Source: CAYPZL01 sp964415045 (GTDB taxonomy: Bacteria > Planctomycetota > Phycisphaerae > Sedimentisphaerales > Anaerobacaceae). From it: a DNA stretch of 64,000 nt. Location of the stretch: the NCBI GenBank assembly GCA_964415045.1, contig CAYPZL010000007.1, forward strand, positions 5,071 to 69,070, given 5' to 3'. A program made the position numbers and the translations under genes. Below, one piece after another: positions 15,881 to 23,167 of the stretch (position 1 is its first letter; the number at the start of each line of letters is the position of its first letter). The notes below the pieces were generated by a model. It was not told the DNA's origin. It did no database searches and was given only the letters and a program-made list of their open reading frames with translations.

Positions 15881-17131
15881 ATGCCGGTTTTTCACTACAT
15901 TGCTCTGGATTCGCAGGGTGTTGAGATCAAGGACGAGATCGAGGCGCTCAGCGAGAAGGAGGCCATCAGTAAAATTCGCAACATGGGGTATTTCCCCACG
16001 AAGGTGCGGTCGAAGGCCGCAACCAAGGCGGGCGGCAAGGCGGCGGCCAAGCCCAGGCGGCGGCGCGGCGCCGGCGCCAGAGTCAAAGTCAAACATACCA
16101 CGCAGTTCGCCCGGCAGCTTTCAACGCTTCAAGATGCGGGCCTGCCGATCTTGCGGTCGCTGAGGATCCTGCAGGAGCAGCAGAGGTCGGGCAGTTTCAA
16201 ACGCATCATCGGGTACGTCGGCGACGACATCGAGGGCGGCTCCACACTCTCGGAAGCCTTTGGCAAGTATCCTCGCGCCTTCGACCGCCTTTTCGTCAAC
16301 ATGGTGGCGGCCGGCGAGGCCGGCGGTGTGCTTGACCTGATTCTGGCCCGTATCGCGGACTTCAAAGAAAGATCGGAGAAGCTCAAAGGCCGCGTCAAGA
16401 GTGCTATGGTGTATCCGGTCGTGGTGTTGACGGCGGCGTTCCTGATCCTGCTGGGCTTGATGACGTTCGTTATCCCGCAGTTTAAGGAGGTCCTCGAGGA
16501 GATGGTGGGCGGAGACCTCAACGCGTTTACCCAGACGGTGCTGGGAATCAGCCAGTGGATCGCCTATCGCTACGGTTGGGCCGTGCTGCTGGGCGTGCCG
16601 TTTGGGCTTGTCGTTTTGATTCGAACAGTGCGTCAGTTCCGCCCCGGGCGGCACGTTCTCGATACAATCAATCTCCGTTTGCCGGTTATGGGCCAACTTA
16701 TCGCCAAGACCTCGATCGCGCGGTGGACCCGAACGCTGGGAACGCTGATCAGCGCCGGTGTGCCCATTCTGGACGCGCTGAACGTGACGCGAGAGACGGC
16801 CGGCAACGAGGTCTACGCCAGCACCCTGGGCAAGGTGCACAACTCCATTCGCCAGGGTGATACCTTCGCCGGGCCGCTGCGCCAGTCCAAAACGGTGGAC
16901 CTGCTCGTGAGCAACATGGTGGCGGTCGGCGAGGAGACCGGTGATCTGGACAAGATGTTGATACGCGTGGCGGACAACTACGACGAGCAGGTGGAGGTCC
17001 TGGTCGGTTCGCTGATGTCCATGCTGGAGCCGATCATGATTCTGGTGCTCGGAGGGATTGTGATGACCATTGTGCTGGCGGTGTTCCTGCCGATGATTCA
17101 GGTCATCACCAGCTTGAGTTCGGCGGGATAG
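15881..17131 (+). CDS. gspF: GspF/PilC-type inner membrane platform protein
   Basis: 416 residues. Starts MPVFHYIALDSQGVE, the typical GspF/PilC opening. The two T2SSF domains (about 66-190 and 270-395) each contain the AGxPIL and GEETG/GEAGG signatures, with three membrane segments (about 172-195, 220-240, 388-410). A basic Ala/Arg-rich linker (about 48-66) separates the N-terminal tail from the first domain. ATG at 15881 is preferred over an upstream TTG because of GAGG and homology. It couples the ATPase to pseudopilin assembly. Confidence 0.93.
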   Translation: MPVFHYIALDSQGVEIKDEIEALSEKEAISKIRNMGYFPTKVRSKAATKAGGKAAAKPRRRRGAGARVKVKHTTQFARQLSTLQDAGLPILRSLRILQEQQRSGSFKRIIGYVGDDIEGGSTLSEAFGKYPRAFDRLFVNMVAAGEAGGVLDLILARIADFKERSEKLKGRVKSAMVYPVVVLTAAFLILLGLMTFVIPQFKEVLEEMVGGDLNAFTQTVLGISQWIAYRYGWAVLLGVPFGLVVLIRTVRQFRPGRHVLDTINLRLPVMGQLIAKTSIARWTRTLGTLISAGVPILDALNVTRETAGNEVYASTLGKVHNSIRQGDTFAGPLRQSKTVDLLVSNMVAVGEETGDLDKMLIRVADNYDEQVEVLVGSLMSMLEPIMILVLGGIVMTIVLAVFLPMIQVITSLSSAG

Positions 17132-17184
17132 TAATTCGACCCCTGGGAAATCTCGTTATCGTATATCTGTAGAAGGAGAGCAAA

Positions 17185-18096
17185 ATGAAACCAGTTATGA
17201 AACAAGGCGGACAGAGGTCAGCTTTTACCATCGTGGAGCTGCTGACGGTCATGAGCATCATCGTCATCCTGATCGGCTTGCTGGTCCCGGCGCTGAACAA
17301 GGTGAAGATCTACGCGATGAAGGTCAAGCAGAACGCCCAGTTCCACAGTATCGAGGCGGCCCTGGAGCTTTTCAACAGCGAGTTCGAAGGGTACCCGGAG
17401 TCCGGGGCTCTCGATCCGAGAGACCAGCCTTACCCGGGCGCCATGAAACTGTGCGAGGCGATGATGGGGTGGGACCTGCTGGGCTTCCACACGAATTCAA
17501 TGTTCCGAAGGGACGGGTTGGGGGTGAACGACCAGATGCTTTATGACCCTACGGACCTGTCGGCGCGGCGCGGCCCCTTTCTGCCGCTGGAGAGCGCCAA
17601 CGCCTATCGGCTGGAGGACCTGTACCCGCCTGACAGTCCGGGCCTCGGTCAGTTCAACGGCAGGAATTTCGTGTTGTGCGATGTCTTCGCCAAGCAACGT
17701 CACAATGTCAAGGCAGGCATGCCGATTCTCTATTACAAAGCCAACACGGCGAATTCCCTGCATCTACGGGACATCAACGGGCAGGAGTTTGTGCCTCCGA
17801 ATCCGCGGGACGCTGCCGGCAACATCTACAACTACTGGGACAATCAGCAGGTGCTCGAGCTGGGTAAGCCGTGGGTCAAAGGCGGCGCAGGTTCCGAGGG
17901 CAAGAGTCACCGGCTCGCCGACTACCGTGTGTTTTACCAGAACACCCGCAGCCACAAGATCGAAACCCCCTGGCGGCCGTACATGGCCGACAGGTTTATC
18001 CTGATTTCGGCGGGGCACGACAACGAATACGGTACGGCCGACGACATCTGCAACTACGACTGGAAGTACACGGAGGTGGATACGCAGCAGAATTGA
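17185..18096 (+). CDS. Large type II secretion-type pseudopilin (GspG-like), copy 1
   Basis: 303 residues. Prepilin signal with a basic leader, then SA|FTIVELLTVMSIIVILIGLLVPAL, giving the conserved Glu5 of the mature form but Ala rather than Gly at -1. The globular part is far larger than classic GspG (about 140) and ends FILISAGHDNEYGTADDICN, resembling the calcium-binding end of major pseudopilins. AGAAGGAG lies just before the ATG. First of the pseudopilin block; similar in its DLLGFH and KAGMPILYY segments to the protein at 19015, so the two are paralogs. Confidence 0.85.
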   Translation: MKPVMKQGGQRSAFTIVELLTVMSIIVILIGLLVPALNKVKIYAMKVKQNAQFHSIEAALELFNSEFEGYPESGALDPRDQPYPGAMKLCEAMMGWDLLGFHTNSMFRRDGLGVNDQMLYDPTDLSARRGPFLPLESANAYRLEDLYPPDSPGLGQFNGRNFVLCDVFAKQRHNVKAGMPILYYKANTANSLHLRDINGQEFVPPNPRDAAGNIYNYWDNQQVLELGKPWVKGGAGSEGKSHRLADYRVFYQNTRSHKIETPWRPYMADRFILISAGHDNEYGTADDICNYDWKYTEVDTQQN

Positions 18097-18176
18097 CGTT
18101 CCTTTAGCAGATGCGCGGCGTCGAGTCGAGGTTGGCAGATGATGACATCCCGACGAAGACATGGCAGGAGGGGAAT

Positions 18177-18980
18177 ATGATGAGGTCTGTACTACAACGT
18201 GTTTTTGTAGCACTGTTGTTCGTGGCGGCCGGTCCGGCTGGCGTTGCCGTTTGCGAGATCGTAAACGGGAGCTTTGAAGACGACGGGTACATCGCGGACG
18301 TCAATGAAACGGACCCGAACGGGTGGCGTGCGGACGTGTCGACCGACAAGTTCGCCGGTTACGTGTACACGGATTGGGCGACGGACGGGATTTACAATCT
18401 GACGCTCCATTCTCTGCGCGCGACGTTCGAAGCCGGCGACATGGTGAGCGTTTCTCAGGAGCTGGAGTTGTCCCAGGTGGATGAGATCATCTTCGATGTG
18501 AAGCTGGACAGCGACTTGTCGGCGTGGGACCCGAACGTAGGTAGCGCCGTGGTCCTGATCGATGGCGACGTGGTCTGGACGTCGGATGGGCAGGTCGTCG
18601 AAGGCGTAGCCGAGCTGATCGACCAGCGCTGCCCCGTGGCGGACAAGTACCGAACCGCCGGCCTGCACACGCTGTCGTTGGGGCTGCGCATGAACGCCGA
18701 CGGCATGTTCTGGGAACGCTACTACACCGACTGGGACCGGGTGGAATTGACGCTGCTCTGCGGCGGCGGCGGTCTCTTGCCCGGGGATTTCAACGGCGAC
18801 TGCGTCGTTGACGCCAACGACCTGACGTGGATGGGTGTCATGTGGCTGGCCGATGTGGCGGCCGACAGCCCCTACAACCTCCTCGATGAGGACGAGGGAG
18901 CCGACGCCACGGTCAACGGTTTTGACTTTGCGGTCTTTGGCGCGAACTGGCTCCACAGCAGTCTGGTGCAAGAAGAATAA
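18177..18980 (+). CDS. Secreted protein with dockerin type I-like tail
   Basis: 267 residues with an N-terminal signal peptide (VFVALLFVAAGPAGVAVCE). The central part opens NGSFEDDG, as in planctomycete beta-sandwich proteins that begin with an 'NGSFE' strand. The C-terminus has two calcium-loop repeats of dockerin type: DFNGDCVVDANDL and DEDEGADATVNGFDF, each followed by a WL-containing helix. AGGAGG lies 5 nt before the ATG, which decides the start at 18177. It sits between two pseudopilin genes, so it may be a substrate or an accessory of the secretion system. No enzymatic motif seen. Confidence 0.75.
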   Translation: MMRSVLQRVFVALLFVAAGPAGVAVCEIVNGSFEDDGYIADVNETDPNGWRADVSTDKFAGYVYTDWATDGIYNLTLHSLRATFEAGDMVSVSQELELSQVDEIIFDVKLDSDLSAWDPNVGSAVVLIDGDVVWTSDGQVVEGVAELIDQRCPVADKYRTAGLHTLSLGLRMNADGMFWERYYTDWDRVELTLLCGGGGLLPGDFNGDCVVDANDLTWMGVMWLADVAADSPYNLLDEDEGADATVNGFDFAVFGANWLHSSLVQEE

Positions 18981-19014
18981 TCGAACGGAATCGTCGTATT
19001 GAAAGAGGTTCATC

Positions 19015-19941
19015 GTGAATCGCAAAAGGTCAGGTTTGACAGTTATCGAGATCCTGGTTGTCGTGGGGATTATCGCGCTGCTGGCGGGCATGCTCATCCC
19101 GGCGGCCAGTACGGTGAGGAAGATGGCCAAGGAGGTGAAGCAGCGGGCCCAGTTGACCGCGATCGAGCTCGGCCTGGCCGCTTTCAAGAACGATTACGGT
19201 GACTATCCTCCTTCGGATCCCTACTCGTGGCTCCGTAACGTGACCGACGTGCAGAATTCCTCCGGCGCCCAGAAACTGGCCGAAGCGCTGCTGGGATGGG
19301 ACCTGCTCGGCTTTCACCCGGACTCGGGTTTCCGCGCCGACGGGGCGAACCGATGGCCATACGAGGTCGACGGGACGCAATATGCGGAAGGGACGTATTT
19401 CCTGTACGACCGGACCAGCAACACGGATTTGGAGAAAAGAAAAGGACGCTACATTGATCTGGACACGGCCGACGCCTTTCACCTGGGCCAGACCGGCGGC
19501 CACGATGGGCTCTTCTCCAATTTAGGGAGTCTCGACTCTGCCGCCGACACGTTTGTGCTCTGCGACGTCTTTGGCAAGGGAAAAGACGTGGTTCAGAGCG
19601 ATGGCAGTCGTGCCAAGGCGGGGCATCCGATCTTGTACTATCGCGCCCATGCTTCGGAGAAGCGGATTCAGGACATTTATCACTATACGGACAACTACGA
19701 ACTGATTGCCGTCAAGGAGGATGCGGACCAGGCTCGCAGAGGAACACCTCCGGACACCTGGTGGAATCCCTTGATTCGCACCGCAGGGAGTCTCCATGAT
19801 TATATCGCAGATCCCCGCGTGCCGCCGGCACCCAACTCAGATTTGCGCGTGCCCTTCAAACCGGACTCATACATTTTGATTTCGGCGGGAGCCGACGGCC
19901 TCTACGGAACCGTGGACGATATCTGCAACTTCAAGCGGTAG
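19015..19941 (+). CDS. Large type II secretion-type pseudopilin (GspG-like), copy 2
   Basis: 308 residues from a GTG start with AGAGG upstream. Prepilin cleavage site SG|LTVIEILVVVGIIALLAGMLIP with Glu5. It shares DLLGFHPDSGFRADG, VLCDVFGKGKDVV, KAGHPILYYRAH and the ending YILISAGADGLYGTVDDICN with copy 1, so it is a paralog. The loop-rich globular region is about twice the size of standard GspG. Predicted to be processed by a prepilin peptidase, which is not in the window, and assembled into the periplasmic pseudopilus. Confidence 0.85.
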   Translation: MNRKRSGLTVIEILVVVGIIALLAGMLIPAASTVRKMAKEVKQRAQLTAIELGLAAFKNDYGDYPPSDPYSWLRNVTDVQNSSGAQKLAEALLGWDLLGFHPDSGFRADGANRWPYEVDGTQYAEGTYFLYDRTSNTDLEKRKGRYIDLDTADAFHLGQTGGHDGLFSNLGSLDSAADTFVLCDVFGKGKDVVQSDGSRAKAGHPILYYRAHASEKRIQDIYHYTDNYELIAVKEDADQARRGTPPDTWWNPLIRTAGSLHDYIADPRVPPAPNSDLRVPFKPDSYILISAGADGLYGTVDDICNFKR

Positions 19942-19977
19942 GTCGGCCTCGCGCGGCCCTTTTTCTACGTGCAGCGT

Positions 19978-20451
19978 ATGATTGATTTGAGACACAACCG
20001 GGCCCTGACGCTCGTGGAGATACTGGTCGTGGTGAGCATCATTGCGGTGCTGGCCACGTTCGTGATCACGTTGACGCTGCGCGTGGAGAACCAGTCGAAG
20101 GAAAACGCGTTGGCCAACGCCTATGCCCTGGTGGAGACGGCTTTGCAGGAATACCACGACTACAAGGGCGAATTTCCCGTGCAGCCGGTGCGCGATGCCA
20201 ATTTTGCGGCCGACCACGTGGAGTTGATGTACGAGGCGCTGCGGTCGGTGCCCGACTCGCGCGCGGTCCTCACGAAGATCAACGGCGTTCTGATCAAAGG
20301 CGGTTCCGGCGACAAATGGCAGATGTGCGACGTGTGGGGCACCGCGCTCGACTATATCTATGTCCCGGGGGACAACTTCCCGGAATTGATTTCGGCCGGC
20401 CCGGACCGAAAGTTTGACACGGGCGATGATATCAGCAACCAGGACCTGTAG
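19978..20451 (+). CDS. Small GspG-like pseudopilin
   Basis: 157 residues, close to the classic major-pseudopilin size. Signal RA|LTLVEILVVVSIIAVLATFVITL with Glu5 and Ala at -1. The ending ELISAGPDRKFDTGDDISN matches the GspG calcium-site pattern, which makes it the best candidate for the major pseudopilin. ATG at 19978 is chosen; an in-frame GTG nine bases upstream is possible. No strong ribosome site is visible, and the gene begins 36 bp after the previous stop. Confidence 0.8.
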   Translation: MIDLRHNRALTLVEILVVVSIIAVLATFVITLTLRVENQSKENALANAYALVETALQEYHDYKGEFPVQPVRDANFAADHVELMYEALRSVPDSRAVLTKINGVLIKGGSGDKWQMCDVWGTALDYIYVPGDNFPELISAGPDRKFDTGDDISNQDL

Positions 20452-20463
20452 AGAGAATCAAGA

Positions 20464-21303
20464 ATGCGTGGCAGTGCACGCAGGACAACCGGTTTGACAC
20501 TCATTGAGATGACTCTGGTCGTCGCCACGATCGCCCTGCTGGTGGGCTTTGCCGTCCCGGCCGTGCGCTCGCTGCTGGGCTCCTTTCATTCGGAAGGGGG
20601 AGCCAGGAGCATGATCGAAGCGACGTTGAGTTCGGCCCGGGCCATGGCGGTGAGCCATCAGCGGTACGTGGGCGTTCGTTTCCAGAAGGGGTGCATCGCG
20701 AAGGATGCGAGCCGGCCGCTCGACCGCCTTGTGGAGGCGCCGCAGTACATGATCTTCATCATGCACGACAAAGAAGCGACGGGGTTGGGATCGGGCTTTC
20801 GAGCCGTCGAGGGGCTCCAGCCCGTCAGGCTGCCCGAGACGATGGGGGTCATGGCTCTTGGCGCGATGGCCGAGGATGCAGCCACGGGCGATGAAGATTT
20901 CGACACGACGGAGGAGTTGAATGACGTGATGACGTTCTCGGTCGTTTTTTCCCCGGCGGGCAAGCTGATCGTGCACGACGTGCAGGTTCGCAATCGCGAC
21001 GGGGTGGCCGACCCGGACAACGGCAGCGGAGGCTCCGGGGGGGCGTCTCGCGATCAGGTCTTCAATTCGCCGAAAAACATTTGCACTGACGGCACCGGCC
21101 GGTTCGTGCAGGACGACTATCCGGCCCTGGGTCTGGAGAAGGAGCCGAGCGTCACGAGCTTCGTGTTGTACCACCGAGAACGCCTGGCCGAGGTGTTTGA
21201 GAGGGATCCGCCCGGCGTCTGGTCGGAGTACCTCCAGCGCCTCGCCGTCGACGAAACCATTTTTGTGAGCCCCTACACGGGCAAGCTGATCTCGTCGGAG
21301 TGA
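20464..21303 (+). CDS. GspH-like minor pseudopilin
   Basis: 279 residues. Prepilin site TG|LTLIEMTLVVATIALLVGFAVPAVRSL with Glu5. The region SMIEATLSSARAMAVSHQRYVGVRF matches the alpha-helix and first strand of GspH/FimT minor pseudopilins, where a helix of small residues packs before the beta-sandwich. A Gly/Ser-rich loop (about 185-197) interrupts the globular part. It begins 12 bp after the previous stop. It would be a tip or minor component of the pseudopilus. Confidence 0.8.
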   Translation: MRGSARRTTGLTLIEMTLVVATIALLVGFAVPAVRSLLGSFHSEGGARSMIEATLSSARAMAVSHQRYVGVRFQKGCIAKDASRPLDRLVEAPQYMIFIMHDKEATGLGSGFRAVEGLQPVRLPETMGVMALGAMAEDAATGDEDFDTTEELNDVMTFSVVFSPAGKLIVHDVQVRNRDGVADPDNGSGGSGGASRDQVFNSPKNICTDGTGRFVQDDYPALGLEKEPSVTSFVLYHRERLAEVFERDPPGVWSEYLQRLAVDETIFVSPYTGKLISSE

Positions 21304-21312
21304 CGCGGGAGC

Positions 21313-22089
21313 ATGGAACGGATGTCGCGACAATCTGGATTTTCCCTGACGGAGACGTTGATGGCGGTCGGCACGCTGGCGGTGGGGTTGTTGTTCATCG
21401 CCGGGACGTTCATGACCGGCATCTTTCTTGCAACGGTCTCGACCGAGCGGACGATCGCGGCGGTTGCGGCGGATGAGGCGTTCGCCAAAGTCCGGTTGTT
21501 CGGCCTCGATCTGGGTGACCCCAATCTGACGACGACCGGATTTCTGCCGTACCAGCCGGATGTGTCCATGGCAGCGCAGGAGTATCTGTATCCCTCGATC
21601 GTGGATCCGTGCGCGAGCCAGTACTCGTGGTCGGCGCTGTGCAAACGCGTATCGGACACGAGCCGTCTGGCGGAGATCACGGTATTTGTCAGCCGCCGGG
21701 TGGGAACCCATGGGAGATACTGGGTGCGCCAGGCGGATGCCGCCCAGGCGCTTGAAGAATCCGACCTGCCTCGTCCGGTGCGGGTCCAGGTCGAGCAGGA
21801 CGCCGCCGCGCAGGGGACGGACGAGCTCCGGATCGTCGACGCCGTCCCGGGCGACAATGTGGACGAGAACGGCTTCATCGACGACGGCAGCACCCTCGTC
21901 TGCGACGGGACGGGACACATCTATCGCGTCCTGGAACGGTATGCGGATCGTCCGGACGTGATCAGGCTTGACCGTCCCTGGGAAGAACCGGACCCTGCGG
22001 CTGTGTGGGTGATTCCGCCGCCCGTGTCCGGGGGGCGAAATCCGTTCGTGGCGGTCTATCAAAGGGTCCTCAGATTTGAAGCAGAGTAG
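21313..22089 (+). CDS. GspI/PilV-like minor pseudopilin
   Basis: 258 residues. Prepilin site SG|FSLTETLMAVGTLAVGLLFIAGTF; residue 5 is Glu within FSLTE. The MAVGTLAVGLLFI pattern is typical of PilV/GspI. The globular domain resembles nothing specific. It ends with VAVYQRVLRFEAE and lies 9 bp after the GspH-like gene, and its stop almost touches the next start. Probable tip-complex subunit. Confidence 0.78.
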   Translation: MERMSRQSGFSLTETLMAVGTLAVGLLFIAGTFMTGIFLATVSTERTIAAVAADEAFAKVRLFGLDLGDPNLTTTGFLPYQPDVSMAAQEYLYPSIVDPCASQYSWSALCKRVSDTSRLAEITVFVSRRVGTHGRYWVRQADAAQALEESDLPRPVRVQVEQDAAAQGTDELRIVDAVPGDNVDENGFIDDGSTLVCDGTGHIYRVLERYADRPDVIRLDRPWEEPDPAAVWVIPPPVSGGRNPFVAVYQRVLRFEAE

Positions 22090-22093
22090 CAGC

Positions 22094-23164
22094 ATGCGAA
22101 AGGCGTTTACTCTTATCGAGATGGTCGTTGCCCTGGGGATTCTGGTGCTGGTTCTGTCCTTCGCCGGGGTCATCTTTCAGGTGAGCATCGATTCGCATCG
22201 CATGGCCCTGGCCAACGCCGAGATCATGCAGAAGCTGCGTGTCATCACCGAGCAGTTGGAGGCGGATCTGAGCGGTCTCAATAAAGACGGGGAGATCTTC
22301 ATCATCTGGGACGCCGAGCGCAAGCGCAATTACACCGGCGCCAATCTGAACGATCCGGCCGCCTTCGAGCGATTCGACCGGATCATGTTCTTCGCGACGG
22401 GGGACTTCCAGACCTACGGCGCCAATCCGGTGATCCACGGCAATCTGGCGCGCATCTGCTACACTCTGGCGAACCGGCCGTCGCGAAGCGCCTCGGGCGA
22501 TCCGTGCCGGCCCGAGGAGCAAAAGCCCGAGAAACGCATCCTGGCTCGGACGCTGCACATTCTCGTCCCGCCCGACGACCCGGATGATACGCTCGACACC
22601 AGCTCGTTCAGTGATAGCGACTGGGTCGACTGGAACAGCAAGCGCGAGTACGACTATATCTCGCTGGCGGGCTGGCGGACGATGCCGGTGGAGGAGAAGC
22701 TCAACGCATTATCGGTGATCGGGGACATCGACATCGAAAAGGACGGCGGCGACGTGGCCAGCACCGTCGGCGAGGCGGCACGCGGCGTGATCATCGATCT
22801 GTCGCAGGCGGATTCCGTGCACGCGGTTTTCTGCGAAGGCGTGAGTCAGTTTATGGTCCAGGGCTGGAGCGAGGCGCAGCAGCGGTGGATGCCGCAGGTC
22901 AATCCCGATGGGGACGGCAGCCTGGAGGATGATTCCGATTTCTTCCTGGACGGAGCGGATATTCACCCGACGCAGAACCCCGGCTTGTGGTACCCGGACG
23001 GGGAGGCGACGTTTCGCAACGTCAGTGTCCCGCTGTCCGGGCGGTCCCTCAGCAATATCCCCGGCCTGGGCCGGGCGCTGAAGTTCACGTTTACGCTCCA
23101 CGATTCCCGGGGCATCATCGAGAAGGGCAGAACTTTCACGCATATCGTTTATTTGGATCATTGA
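22094..23164 (+). CDS. GspJ/PilW-like minor pseudopilin
   Basis: 356 residues from ATG at 22094. A TTG at 22076 would overlap the previous gene and add six residues. Prepilin site KA|FTLIEMVVALGILVLVLSFAGVIF with Glu5 and Ala at -1; the subsequent QKLRVITEQLEADLSGL is the GspJ/PilW amphipathic helix. The globular part (about 70-350) is larger than usual and contains an acidic DGDGSLEDDSDF stretch that may bind calcium. Together with the GspH-, GspI- and GspK-like neighbours it would form the pseudopilus tip. Confidence 0.8.
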   Translation: MRKAFTLIEMVVALGILVLVLSFAGVIFQVSIDSHRMALANAEIMQKLRVITEQLEADLSGLNKDGEIFIIWDAERKRNYTGANLNDPAAFERFDRIMFFATGDFQTYGANPVIHGNLARICYTLANRPSRSASGDPCRPEEQKPEKRILARTLHILVPPDDPDDTLDTSSFSDSDWVDWNSKREYDYISLAGWRTMPVEEKLNALSVIGDIDIEKDGGDVASTVGEAARGVIIDLSQADSVHAVFCEGVSQFMVQGWSEAQQRWMPQVNPDGDGSLEDDSDFFLDGADIHPTQNPGLWYPDGEATFRNVSVPLSGRSLSNIPGLGRALKFTFTLHDSRGIIEKGRTFTHIVYLDH

Positions 23165-23167
23165 GTT

